Shown here piece by piece: positions 17,640 through 25,361 of a DNA stretch of 64,000 nt (the stretch's first letter is position 1; each line of letters opens with the position of its first letter). The notes beneath the pieces are model-generated. The model did not search any database. It saw nothing but the letters and a program-made list of their open reading frames with translations, and was not told the origin of the DNA. The position numbers and the translations under genes were made by a program. This DNA is from Canibacter oris (lineage in GTDB: Bacteria; Actinomycetota; Actinomycetes; Actinomycetales; Microbacteriaceae). Where the stretch lies: positions 1 to 64,000 of the forward strand of contig NZ_JACIFD010000006.1 of NCBI RefSeq assembly GCF_014197205.1, written 5' to 3'.

Positions 17640-19213
17640 TAGCTCTCCTCCGTTCCGGATGTTTCTTCCTCGCCGACGAACCGCACAACGTCCTCGTGCG
17701 GGTGCCGGGTGTTCCACTTCAGCGCCGTCATCACCGCGGCAAAAACCGCCACCAGCGCCAGAGTGCCCCAGCCGAAAATCAGCACCTTCGGGTCGTTCGC
17801 CGCGTAATCGCCGTAACCCTTACTGACATAGTCGAGCAGCGCCTGCAGCAGGATGATCCCCAACACAATCGGCACCAAAACCCCGACCAGGTATTCCCAC
17901 ACCCGCGGTACCTTAATCGCCGAGGTGGCATTCAAGTGCAGGCGCAACGCCCTGAGCCGCGGCCGCACCACAAACACCAGCACCGTCATTGCCAGCGCGG
18001 CACCAACCACTCCCAAGTTATTAATAAACGCGTCAACCACATCAAGCGTGGTGAGCCCCGAGGTGGTCGCGAAGAACACCACCGAAACCACCGCCATCAC
18101 TGCGCCGATAATCACCGAGGTGCGTTTCGCGCTCCACCCAAACTTATCCTGGAACGCGCCCGACACCACCTGCAGCAGGCTCAGCAGCGATGTGATACCC
18201 GCGATCGTCAGCGCCGCAAAAAACAGCACCCCAAACAGCGCGCCGCCAGGCATCAGCGAAATCACGGTCGGGAAAGTCACAAACGACAGAATTGGCCCGG
18301 TCAGCCCCTCCATCTCGCCAAGTGGCACACCCTGCTGCGCGCTCATAAACCCAAGCGTCGCAAACACCCCGATGCCCGCCAAAATCTCAAACGAAGAGTT
18401 CGCGAAACCCGCCACCAGGCCGGTGCCGGTCAGGTTAAACTTGCGCGGCAGATAAGACGCGTAGGTCAGCATAATGCCGAAGGCGATCGACATCGAGAAG
18501 AAAATCTGGCTGAACGCCGCGAGCCACACCTTGCTGTCACCGAGCGCCGTCCAGTCAGGCGTGAAGAACGCGTTCACGCCGGTGAGCGCATCAGGTAAGA
18601 AAATTGCGCGGATCACGATGGCCAAAAACAGCACCACCAAGAGCGGTAGGAAGAACTTGTTAGCGGCCTCCACGCCCTTAGAAACCCCGCGGCCCAAAAC
18701 AAACAGCACTGTCACCCAGATCAAAACCAGGGGAAGCAGCACCGGCACGACCGGGGTGAAAGTCATCAGCGCTGATCCATCAAGCTGCAAATATGACTCC
18801 AGGAAGAACCCCAGCGAATCTTCCTGCCACGCCAGGTTAATAGAGAAGAACATGTAGCTCGCCGCCCACGCGATAACCACCACGTAGTAGACGATGATCA
18901 CGGCAGACACCGCGACCTGCCACCAGCCCAGGAACTCTGCCTTCTTGGCGAGGCGGCGGAAAGTGAGGGGAGCCGATCCACGATATTTATGCCCCAGCGC
19001 ATAATCGAGCAGCAGAATCGGGATACCGACCGCGAGCAGTGCCAACAGGTACGGCAGCAAAAACGCGCCGCCGCCGTTTTCGTAAGCTACACCCGGGAAA
19101 CGCCAAATATTGCCGAGACCGATCGCGGAACCGATCGCGGCCATCAGAAAACCGTACTGCCCCGTCCAATGGTCGCGACGCGCGCCCAGCTTGGAGCCAA
19201 CAGCCTGAGACAT
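17639..19213 (-). CDS. metP: Sodium-dependent NSS-family transporter, MetP-like
   Basis: 524 residues and about 12 membrane helices. The N-terminal motif QYGFLMAAIGSAIGLGNIWRFP is the Na+/substrate-site helix of neurotransmitter:sodium symporters; GFANSSFEILAGIGVFATLGF lies in helix 7. With the overlapping MetS-like gene, the Corynebacterium MetPS methionine/alanine importer is the nearest functional model; the substrate is inferred. The ATG at 19213 has AGGAGG 6-7 nt upstream. A long leader (about 180 nt if the TAAGAT at 19395-19400 is the -10) separates it from its presumed promoter. Confidence 0.9.
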   Translation of the reverse strand: MSQAVGSKLGARRDHWTGQYGFLMAAIGSAIGLGNIWRFPGVAYENGGGAFLLPYLLALLAVGIPILLLDYALGHKYRGSAPLTFRRLAKKAEFLGWWQVAVSAVIIVYYVVVIAWAASYMFFSINLAWQEDSLGFFLESYLQLDGSALMTFTPVVPVLLPLVLIWVTVLFVLGRGVSKGVEAANKFFLPLLVVLFLAIVIRAIFLPDALTGVNAFFTPDWTALGDSKVWLAAFSQIFFSMSIAFGIMLTYASYLPRKFNLTGTGLVAGFANSSFEILAGIGVFATLGFMSAQQGVPLGEMEGLTGPILSFVTFPTVISLMPGGALFGVLFFAALTIAGITSLLSLLQVVSGAFQDKFGWSAKRTSVIIGAVMAVVSVVFFATTSGLTTLDVVDAFINNLGVVGAALAMTVLVFVVRPRLRALRLHLNATSAIKVPRVWEYLVGVLVPIVLGIILLQALLDYVSKGYGDYAANDPKVLIFGWGTLALVAVFAAVMTALKWNTRHPHEDVVRFVGEEETSGTEES

Positions 19214-19235
19214 TTTTCCTCCTGTAACAGCGCTG

Positions 19236-19388
19236 TCATAAAGCGCAGCGCGAAAATAAACAAGCGCCCCGTGACAGGTGCCCGCCGGAGCGCGATAGCG
19301 CCGGGCTGATCCACCACAACACGGGAGGAGTTAAATAAAAGCGAATTGTGTTCGCGCTGGGAGGGTGCAGGATTGTGTCCCGCAACAT
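19236..19388 (-). CDS. Possible leaderless upstream ORF before metP
   Basis: A 50-codon frame, MLRDTILHPPSANTIRFYLT and onward to LFSRCAL, whose ATG (19388) sits 7 nt after a TAAGAT -10-like element on the minus strand, so it could be translated leaderless. It ends 22 nt before metP. There is no convincing -35 and no homologue I know. It may be a regulatory leader or chance. Confidence 0.25.
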   Translation of the reverse strand: MLRDTILHPPSANTIRFYLTPPVLWWISPALSRSGGHLSRGACLFSRCAL

Positions 19389-19498
19389 CTCAAAATCTTA
19401 GCCGATAACCGGAGACCGGCGCCAGCTTTTGCTGCGGGTTATTTTGCGGAGGTTGCTGATTGCTGGCAATCAAGACGGTTTCGAGAGCGAATGCAGCT

Positions 19499-19601
19499 AT
19501 ATGTTAAAAATTTGCGAAAAATTTAACACGTCGCGGGAACATGTTAAGTTGTTTAACACGTCAGTAAAACATGTTAAAAAAATCGCAAAAATTTAACATG
19601 T
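19499..19601. repeat. Three tandem AT-rich palindromes with TTAACA half-sites
   Basis: Three units share the half-sites ATGTTAA on the left and TTAACA(C/T)GT on the right: 19501-19531, 19539-19561 and 19569-19601. They are spaced by 7 nt, and the inner arms differ in length. Six copies of the same half-site in 103 nt look like a protein-binding array rather than a terminator. The array lies between metP (reading away) and the end of the Asp23 accessory operon. Confidence 0.65.
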
Positions 19602-19637
19602 GGTGTTTTAGGCGGCGTCCCTAGCGCAGCGGCGGGG

Positions 19638-20057
19638 TTAAGCTGCGCCGCCGGTCTGGTCAATGCTGGTTGCGACCAGCTGCACCTGGATGTCTGCCGG
19701 ATTGAGTGTGGGCGCGGCGAGGGCAGGCGTTGCGGCTGCTGCGCTGCCAGTTTCGGGCGCTGAGTCGGGCGCGGCGAGCTCGCGGCGCACCGCGGCGGCG
19801 AGCTCATCGAGCAGTTGCGGCGCCGGTGAGGTTGCTGCCACCCGCAGACCCGCGGCGACGGTCAGCGATCCACCCGCCACACTCACCTGCGGCAAATGAT
19901 TGTCAGGCTTGCCGATAAAATCTTTCAGCACTTGGATAGTCTGGCCCACTACTCCTGCCGCGGGCAGCGGGGTTAATGCCACAACTTCGGGATGCTGCTC
20001 CAAAATCGCGGTTACCCGGTCGCGCAGCTGCAGTAACTCGGCGTCTGAGAGGTGCAT
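19638..20057 (-). CDS. Asp23-associated accessory protein (stress operon)
   Basis: 139 residues beginning MHLSDAELLQLRDRVTAILE. The middle part (QVSVAGGSLTVAAGLRVAATSPAPQLLDELAAAVRREL) resembles the Asp23/Gls24-like beta-alpha repeat also seen in the neighbouring proteins, followed by an Ala-rich linker. It overlaps the preceding gene's stop (position 20057), so it is co-translated with it behind the sigma-factor gene. Function is inferred only from context: envelope stress together with AmaP/Asp23. Confidence 0.7.
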   Translation of the reverse strand: MHLSDAELLQLRDRVTAILEQHPEVVALTPLPAAGVVGQTIQVLKDFIGKPDNHLPQVSVAGGSLTVAAGLRVAATSPAPQLLDELAAAVRRELAAPDSAPETGSAAAATPALAAPTLNPADIQVQLVATSIDQTGGAA

Positions 20058-20674
20058 TACCGCGATTCCTCCTCGTCATCTGGTAACACTAAAACATCAG
20101 AAATTTCAACGTCGATTGCCGCCACCCGCAGCGTCGTGTGCTGCTCCAGCTGGGCGCACACTGCGGCACGAATTTCGTCAGCGGCTGACAACAGTTTTGT
20201 TCCAGCGGCGACAGTGACTCGCAGCGTAATGGTAATTTCGGTGCCAGGCTCGGTAATGTTATCGGGCAGCTCGATACGGGTCACGAAACAACTATCAACG
20301 GTGTCACTGGCATCACGAATCAACGCTTTGAGCGCGCCCTCAGTAACCCCTAAATCATGCGCTGGTTCTGCCGAATCGAACGGAATAACACGTCCTGGGC
20401 GGGCATCAGCAACAATCATGCTTGTCAACTGGTTCCACCACTCAGGGGTGGTTTCAATCCGGGAAGCAGCCTGCTCGCTAAATTCAGCGGTCAGAGAGCG
20501 AAGCCGCCGTAATTGTTGCAGCACATGCGAGGTGTGCGGATCCTTCTCGAACTTGTCGTCGGGAGTCTGGTCCTCCCGATCAAAGTAGTCATTAATGGCG
20601 TCGAAATCAGGCAGGTCATCTGCCGTATCAGCGGCATGCTGGTTTGGATGCCTTTGTTGCTGCGTCACTTCCAC
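20057..20674 (-). CDS. Asp23/Gls24-like envelope-stress protein
   Basis: 205 residues. An acidic N-terminal third (DLPDFDAINDYFDREDQ) is followed by a helical middle and a C-terminal half with Asp23-like pattern: VTEGALKALIRDASDTVDSC, then ITITLRVTVAAGTKLLSAAD and VAAIDVEISDVLVL. It overlaps the end of the sigma-factor gene by 10 nt, so a sigma factor-accessory-accessory operon is transcribed divergently from the asp23-amaP operon. It may act as a regulator of the sigma factor or as a further Asp23 paralogue; I cannot decide. Confidence 0.7.
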   Translation of the reverse strand: MEVTQQQRHPNQHAADTADDLPDFDAINDYFDREDQTPDDKFEKDPHTSHVLQQLRRLRSLTAEFSEQAASRIETTPEWWNQLTSMIVADARPGRVIPFDSAEPAHDLGVTEGALKALIRDASDTVDSCFVTRIELPDNITEPGTEITITLRVTVAAGTKLLSAADEIRAAVCAQLEQHTTLRVAAIDVEISDVLVLPDDEEESR

Positions 20675-21219
20675 ACCTCCATTCCTGTAACTAGAGCCTG
20701 TCTTGAGCGGGCAATAGCGCCACGCACAGTGCTCAGTGGCACCTGCAGCTCCTCCGCTATCTCCTGATATGACAGGCCGCCAATTTCACGCAGTGTCCAT
20801 GCTTGGCGTTGTAGTTCTGGCAGCTGCGATAGCAGCCCCTCTAAAGCCTGCATTTGACCGCTTATCTCTGCCTGTGCAGCCGGGTCGGTGTGCGCGGCGG
20901 CGGCGTGATCCACACCCAACTGATCACCCCGGTGTTTGTGGCTGCGTAGCACGTTAATGGCCTGATGGCTGACGATGCGCATTAGCCATGATTTAGCTTT
21001 GCGCGGATCTTCCAAGGTGTCAAGCTTCTGCCACGCCACCAGGAAAGCCTCCTGCACTGCATCGTCTGCGTCAGCGCGCGACCCGGTAATGCGTAGCGCG
21101 TAAGAAATCATCATGCCCGTATAGCGTGAGAGCAGTGTTGTGAACGCCTGCGTGTCACCGTCAACAGCCCGCGAAACCAGCGTTTCGTCGGGTAACCGTT
21201 GCAGTGTTAGCGGATTAAT
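20665..21219 (-). CDS. ECF-type RNA polymerase sigma factor, probable ATT start
   Basis: The sigma-2 region (LPDETLVSRAVDGDTQAFTT, then ADADDAVQEAFLVAWQKL) and sigma-4 HTH (LREIGGLSYQEIAEELQVPL, STVRGAIARSRQAL) define a group-4 sigma factor of about 184 residues. The first ATG (21114) would delete roughly 35 residues including the start of sigma region 2. Upstream, the frame stays open but offers no ATG, GTG or TTG; an ATT at 21217-21219 has a perfect AAGGAG 6 nt upstream, so I place the start there. It is likely to drive the adjacent envelope-stress operons. The start is the uncertain part, not the family. Confidence 0.8.
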   Translation of the reverse strand: MNPLTLQRLPDETLVSRAVDGDTQAFTTLLSRYTGMMISYALRITGSRADADDAVQEAFLVAWQKLDTLEDPRKAKSWLMRIVSHQAINVLRSHKHRGDQLGVDHAAAAHTDPAAQAEISGQMQALEGLLSQLPELQRQAWTLREIGGLSYQEIAEELQVPLSTVRGAIARSRQALVTGMEVWK

Positions 21220-21446
21220 ATCGTGCTCCTTGCAGGTTGGACAGTAGCTTGTACGCCGATTTCGGACTCTGGCTAGGAGAGTATTTAAAACGGCTGCATT
21301 GTGGTTTTAATTATGGCGCGGCAGCATGGTTAAAACCTGATAAAACCTGAACAAAAAATTCTTTGAAAAAATTTTTGAAAAATTTTGTGACGTTTTGCTG
21401 TCGAGCTGCGACTTAATAGTGACTCACAAGAAGGAAAGAGAAAATT

Positions 21447-21854
21447 ATGGAAAACAACATGAACCACATCAGTGGCGTAGGTGGCAAAACTGTAATCGAC
21501 GACGGTGTAGTAGCGAAGCTCACCGGTATCGCGATTCGCGAGGTTGCGGGAGTTTATGATCTTGGCGGCGGCGCAGCCCGTATGGCGGGTGCGATTCGCG
21601 GCGTAGTTGGCAACACTGACCTGGCGCAGGGTGTATCAGTAGAGGTTGGCGAGCACGAGGTAGCAGCAGATATCTCAGTTGTAGCTGAATACCCAGTAGC
21701 GCTGCAGGATCTCAGCGACCGGGTGCGTGCTGCAGCAGCAAACGCAATCACCGAGCTGGTAGGCATGCAGGTGGCAGAGATTAACGTCACCATCAACGAT
21801 GTGCACGTGCCAAGTGACGATAAAAACGAAGAAGAAGTTTCACGAGTTAACTAA
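21447..21854 (+). CDS. asp23: Asp23/Gls24 family envelope stress response protein
   Basis: 135 residues with the standard Asp23 core: KTVIDDGVVAKLTGIAIREV, AGVYDLGG, VSVEVGEHEVAADISVVAEY, LSDRVRAAAANAITELVGMQ and VAEINVTINDVHV. Asp23 is a cytosolic protein held at the membrane by AmaP. It is the first gene of a five-gene overlapping operon ending with amaP. AGAAGGAAAG precedes the ATG. AT-rich runs upstream (21350-21395) and the divergent sigma gene mark the control region. Confidence 0.92.
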   Translation: MENNMNHISGVGGKTVIDDGVVAKLTGIAIREVAGVYDLGGGAARMAGAIRGVVGNTDLAQGVSVEVGEHEVAADISVVAEYPVALQDLSDRVRAAAANAITELVGMQVAEINVTINDVHVPSDDKNEEEVSRVN

Positions 21855-22057
21855 TGAATAAGACACTGATGGGCAGCTCAGCAACCGGCATGCTGTTAGG
21901 CGCGATTATCGCCTTCAGCCTGCTGCAGCTGGGATTCTGGAAAACTGTGATTATCGTGATCGCAATGGTGCTGGGCGCACTAACAGTGCGGGTGCTTGAA
22001 GGTCGGTTAGATCTCCGCGCACTTGTCGATGTGGTTAGGGGACGACGCTCCTCATGA
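21854..22057 (+). CDS. DUF2273-type small membrane protein
   Basis: 67 residues: TGMLLGAIIAFSLLQLGF and WKTVIIVIAMVLGALTV form a two-helix hairpin, followed by a basic tail (RGRRSS). Small proteins of this kind sit in asp23-amaP operons of Gram-positive bacteria. Its ATG overlaps the asp23 stop by one base and its end overlaps the next gene by 4 nt. Confidence 0.8.
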   Translation: MNKTLMGSSATGMLLGAIIAFSLLQLGFWKTVIIVIAMVLGALTVRVLEGRLDLRALVDVVRGRRSS

Positions 22058-22389
22058 TCACCACAGCAGAGATTGCGGGAAATTCCCGCATCACCCCGCG
22101 AGCCTTGCAGCGGCTTGTCGCTGCAATCGCGGCAGAGCTGCTGGGAACCAGTATAGATAAGGTGCGCGCTAGCGTCACCGACAGCGCTAGCAAACTGGCC
22201 ATTGAGGTTAGCGGCCCACTAGCGGTTGCGCCTCTTGGCCAGACTGTAACCCTGCCGTTAACCCAGCGTTTAGAGCTGGTGCGCAGTGAGCTGGCAGCAA
22301 AAGTAACAGCCTTGTCTGGGCGGGCAGTAATTACTACCGCACTAGAAATCACAGCAGCTGAAATTAAGAAGGAGGGGAGAGTTAAATGA
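22054..22389 (+). CDS. Asp23-operon accessory protein
   Basis: 111 residues, soluble: ITPRALQRLVAAIAAELLGT, then KLAIEVSGPLAV and LELVRSELAAKVTALSGRAV form alternating helices and strands like a shortened Asp23 fold. The ATGA overlap with the preceding gene and the 4-nt overlap with the following gene place it firmly in the operon. No specific function is known to me. Confidence 0.7.
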   Translation: MITTAEIAGNSRITPRALQRLVAAIAAELLGTSIDKVRASVTDSASKLAIEVSGPLAVAPLGQTVTLPLTQRLELVRSELAAKVTALSGRAVITTALEITAAEIKKEGRVK

Positions 22390-22964
22390 CGACCAACACT
22401 AATTCGCAATACAGCAGAATGCTGCGTCGTGAGACACACTCTAGCCGCTCAATTCTAGTTTCAGTGTTTGCGGTGATTTTGCTCCTGACAAGTTTCTGGT
22501 TAATCACCGAAGTGGTGCTTTTCTTGTTCGGGAACCCAGGATTACTGGTGCCAGCGCGTACCTTCGCAGCGGTCGCAGCCGACCCTAATACCCTTGCCCC
22601 AATGTGGCAACTAGTGTTGGGTGCGATTGCGCTGTTGCTCGGCATAATGTTGCTCCTAGTCGGGATGAAACCCGGTTGGCGGCATCGACACTCGACTGTG
22701 CAAAACCCTTGCGCGATTGTGGTTGATGATCGTGCTTTGGCTAGCGGTCTGGCGGCTGCAGCAGCGCGCGAAGCAGGGGTTCCGGTGGATCAGGTGCGGG
22801 TAGCGGCAAGTAAACGACAGGTAGTGGTGGATCTGCAACCCACCTCAGGTTTGGTGCCCGATAAGGAAGCGGCACAGGCTGCAATGCATACCGAACTCAC
22901 GAAACTTGGTTTACAGCCGCAGCTGAAAGCAAAAGTGCGGGTTGCGAAAGAGGGGAAACTGTAA
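22386..22964 (+). CDS. DUF6286-like membrane protein of the Asp23 operon
   Basis: 192 residues. A basic N-terminus is followed by two membrane helices, about residues 22-48 (SILVSVFAVILLLTSFWLIT) and 73-95 (WQLVLGAIALLLGIMLLLVG), then a soluble C-terminal domain (IVVDDRALASGLAAAAAREA, VAASKRQVVVDLQPTSG) typical of the actinobacterial DUF6286 family. It overlaps its neighbours on both sides by 1-4 nt. Confidence 0.8.
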   Translation: MTTNTNSQYSRMLRRETHSSRSILVSVFAVILLLTSFWLITEVVLFLFGNPGLLVPARTFAAVAADPNTLAPMWQLVLGAIALLLGIMLLLVGMKPGWRHRHSTVQNPCAIVVDDRALASGLAAAAAREAGVPVDQVRVAASKRQVVVDLQPTSGLVPDKEAAQAAMHTELTKLGLQPQLKAKVRVAKEGKL

Positions 22965-23578
22965 TGAACAATACCCCTAGGCTCTTGAACCGCGTTTACC
23001 TTATGTTTGCTGGTTTGGTGCTGACGGTTATCGGACTTGCTTATCTTGCTTATCGCTTTATTCCGGCTGTGCAGCCGGAGTGGGCAGAAATTGCCGGGAA
23101 GTTGCGGCAACTCAACCAGGAAGCTTATATTGGTGACTTTATGTTGCCAGCGAACTGGATGTGGGCAGTGGTTATTGCCATGCTAGGGCTTGCCGCGGTG
23201 TCTGCAATATTAGTTTTGCGGTGGCAAACCGCCGGCCGTGCAACACACTTTGCAAAATTGATGCCTGTCACGGGAAGCGCCGCGACTGCTGGGAGCATCA
23301 CATTGCACACCAAGGTTGCAGAGCAGCTCCTCAAAGAGCATCTTGAAGATGACGTGAGAGTACTAAATGTTAGTGTTAACGCTCATCGCGTTGGCACCGC
23401 AAATGCGCTCAAAGCACGCGTTGATATGCGCCGCGGCGCAGAACTCAGCGCTGTGACAGAAGCTTGCCAGCGGGCAGCCGAGCAGTTTACCGAACTGTTT
23501 GGTGCGCAAATTCCGATGGTATTTGAAATCAAAACTGGCGCGCGTGGCGCGCTGACAGGTTCACAGCGAGTGCTGTAA
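22964..23578 (+). CDS. amaP: Alkaline shock response membrane anchor AmaP
   Basis: 204 residues with two N-terminal membrane helices (LMFAGLVLTVIGLAYLAYRF; WMWAVVIAMLGLAAVSAILV) and a cytosolic C-terminal domain, VAEQLLKEHLEDDVRVLNVS and onward, as in AmaP, which tethers Asp23 to the membrane. It is the last of the five overlapping genes and is followed 25 nt later by the csbD-like gene. Confidence 0.85.
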   Translation: MNNTPRLLNRVYLMFAGLVLTVIGLAYLAYRFIPAVQPEWAEIAGKLRQLNQEAYIGDFMLPANWMWAVVIAMLGLAAVSAILVLRWQTAGRATHFAKLMPVTGSAATAGSITLHTKVAEQLLKEHLEDDVRVLNVSVNAHRVGTANALKARVDMRRGAELSAVTEACQRAAEQFTELFGAQIPMVFEIKTGARGALTGSQRVL

Positions 23579-23603
23579 CCTCTGATGAAAGGAACAACTC
23601 AAA

Positions 23604-23777
23604 ATGGGTTTGAACGACAAAATCAAGAACGCCGCTGAAGACATTGCCGGCAAGGCAAAAGAGGCATTCGGCGCAGCAACCGACAACGAGAAGCTAGAGG
23701 CTGAAGGCCAGGCTGATCAGGCAAGCGCCGCTGTAAAAAACAAGATTGAAGACGTTAAAGACGTTTTCAAAAAGTAG
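23604..23777 (+). CDS. CsbD-family stress protein
   Basis: 57 residues: MGLNDKIKNAAEDIAGKAKE, then an Ala/Glu/Lys-rich helix ending VKDVFKK, the CsbD pattern of small hydrophilic general-stress proteins. AAAGGAA precedes the ATG by about 10 nt. It follows amaP closely and is likely co-regulated. Function of the family is unknown beyond stress induction. Confidence 0.9.
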   Translation: MGLNDKIKNAAEDIAGKAKEAFGAATDNEKLEAEGQADQASAAVKNKIEDVKDVFKK

Positions 23778-23830
23778 CAATCGCTACTAATTCTTAAAGT
23801 AGCGTTAGCTAAAAAACATAAGGAGAAATA

Positions 23831-24094
23831 ATGACTATTATTGGTTGGATTCTACTCGGTCTGATTGCCGGCGCAATTGCAAAGGCTATCATGCCAGGCA
23901 AGCAGGGCGGCGGCTGGGTCGCTACCCTGGTGCTCGGTGTAGTGGGCGCGCTGGTTGGCGGCTGGCTGGGCAGCATCATCTTCAACGCTGATCTGCAGAA
24001 CTTCTTCTCACTGCAGACCTGGCTGCTCGCCATCGGTGGTTCACTGGTAGTTCTTGCTATCTGGGGCTTCATCACCGGGCGCAAAGGCAGCTAA
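23831..24094 (+). CDS. GlsB/YeaQ/YmgE family stress membrane protein
   Basis: 87 residues with three hydrophobic glycine-rich helices: IIGWILLGLIAGAIAKAIMP, GGGWVATLVLGVVGALVGGW and WLLAIGGSLVVLAIWGFITG. This is the transglycosylase-associated/GlsB family, common in envelope-stress operons. AAGGAGA lies 8 nt before the ATG. It ends the cluster, with a strong terminator 27 nt downstream. Confidence 0.92.
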   Translation: MTIIGWILLGLIAGAIAKAIMPGKQGGGWVATLVLGVVGALVGGWLGSIIFNADLQNFFSLQTWLLAIGGSLVVLAIWGFITGRKGS

Positions 24095-24120
24095 CCCCTA
24101 GTAAAGACCCCCACCCCCTA

Positions 24121-24156
24121 GAACCCCGCCCCGCAGTCAGCTGCGGGGCGGGGTTC
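24121..24156 (+). terminator. Strong GC-rich terminator after the stress operon
   Basis: A 16-bp perfect stem (24121-24136 with 24141-24156; arms GAACCCCGCCCCGCAG and its complement) with a TCAG loop, ending the glsB transcript. The following bases are only moderately T-rich. Confidence 0.85.
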
Positions 24157-24280
24157 GTCTATCTTGGCTGTTCTTTGTAGCAGCTCTTGCAGCTGTTAAT
24201 ATGGCGAAGCTGATGACACACATGTGCGTGCTTTCCCAGGGCCTGGAATCGTGCTTCAGATGCCCCTCGCCGAATACGTG

Positions 24281-24314
24281 AAAACCCTCAAATCTGAAAA
24301 GACTTGAGGGTTTT
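24281..24314 (-). terminator. Terminator of the tRNA-Ser gene
   Basis: AAAACCCTCAA (24281-24291) pairs with TTGAGGGTTTT (24304-24314); the U-tract follows the stem when read on the minus strand, directly downstream of the tRNA 3' end at 24319. Confidence 0.8.
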
Positions 24315-24318
24315 CAAC

Positions 24319-24404
24319 TGGCGGAAGGTAAGGGATTCGAACCCTTGAGGCTTTCGCCTGCTGGTTTTCAAGACCAGTTCCTTCGGCCGCTCGGACAACC
24401 TTCC
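24319..24404 (-). tRNA. tRNA-Ser (UGA)
   Basis: Class II tRNA, 86 nt including an encoded CCA. The acceptor GGAAGGT pairs with ACCTTCC; the anticodon stem CTGGT/ACCAG encloses CT-TGA-AA; a long variable arm and the T-arm GGGTTCGAATCCC are present. It reads UCA and wobble codons. It lies downstream of the pgm-pheA-serS-HAD run, near the serS gene for its own synthetase. Confidence 0.96.
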
Positions 24405-24515
24405 ACAGACAACAGTAGCAGAGCAAGCTGCGAAAACGCAAACCGAGAACACGCCCGCAGGGTGTTATCGTAGGGCACTAGCGCGGGGCGCTATCTCGGC
24501 CGCTAGCGCAGAGCA

Positions 24516-25358
24516 CTAGGGCAGCAGGTCTTGAACCGGCTTGAAGTGCCGTAGCGCCGTAAGCAGGCCACCCTCATCGATGGTGCCGGTCACAAAAGAC
24601 GCGGTGTCGCGCACCTCGGAGTAGGCCTGACCCATTGCCACCGCCATGCCGCCGCGCTCTTTCGCCCAGCTCAACATCTGCAGGTCGTTCATGCCGTCAC
24701 CGGCGACGAACACATGCTCACCCGGCACTCCCAGCTCCGCCGCAATCGGCGCCAGGGCGCTCGCCTTGTTAATGCCGTTAGGCGCCGCGTCAAGCCAGGC
24801 GGTGTCGCCCACCACATAAGCGGTGTGAGTGTAGCCCAGTAGCTCCATGCGTTCAAAAAACTCCGCAACCGAGTGCGCCGGACTCGTCGCAACAACCCGC
24901 GTCGCCTCAACTCGCAGCAGCTCCTCGAAAGACACCTCAAAGCGATTATCGGGCAGGGTTTTACCGGGCATCTCGGCGGTGTAATAAAAATTACCGTCAG
25001 CGCCCTCAACCGCAATCGCGGCGCCGGGCAGCTGCTGCCGTACGTTCTCCAGCATCTCGGTCGCGTTAAAAGTGTGCACGCGATAAGGCTGCAGTTTTGC
25101 GGTGTGTGGATCACGGCGCATCGTCACTGCGCCGTTGCACGTCACCAGCCAGTCCGGCGTCATCTGCAGCTTCTCAGCAACCCGCACCCCGGCGTCAATC
25201 GCCCGCCCCGTGGCAAGCACCACCTCAACGTGTGGTGCGGCATCCAAGCGCTTAAGCGCAGCGCTGAGGTCGGCATCGGCAGATTCGTCATCGTAGATAA
25301 CCGTGCCGTCGAGATCCAACCCGATCAGAATTTTTGCTGCAGCAGACACCGGCAACAC
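24516..25358 (-). CDS. HAD-superfamily phosphatase (Cof-like)
   Basis: 280 residues. Motif I is GLDLDGTVI (nucleophile and acid/base Asp pair), motif II-like ATGRA, a type IIB cap in the middle, the lysine in INKASALAPIAAELG, and motif III/IV in VAGDGMNDLQML. Cof-type enzymes hydrolyse sugar phosphates and related metabolites; the substrate is unknown. It starts 3 nt after serS on the same strand, so it is co-transcribed. The start is GTG. Confidence 0.88.
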   Translation of the reverse strand: MLPVSAAAKILIGLDLDGTVIYDDESADADLSAALKRLDAAPHVEVVLATGRAIDAGVRVAEKLQMTPDWLVTCNGAVTMRRDPHTAKLQPYRVHTFNATEMLENVRQQLPGAAIAVEGADGNFYYTAEMPGKTLPDNRFEVSFEELLRVEATRVVATSPAHSVAEFFERMELLGYTHTAYVVGDTAWLDAAPNGINKASALAPIAAELGVPGEHVFVAGDGMNDLQMLSWAKERGGMAVAMGQAYSEVRDTASFVTGTIDEGGLLTALRHFKPVQDLLP

Positions 25359-25361
25359 ACT

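Noticed and set aside
17373-17642. 89-codon plus-strand frame over metS
   Set aside because: Low-complexity Gly/Ala frame antisense to metS, which has helix, length and overlap expected for the family.
17633-18598. Long open frame antisense to metP
   Set aside because: It is rich in His, Arg and Gln with no family features and mirrors the high-GC transporter gene on the other strand; metP has clear NSS motifs.
19499-19601. Palindrome array as a CRISPR
   Set aside because: Units are short palindromes with unequal cores and 7-nt gaps, not repeats with unique spacers.
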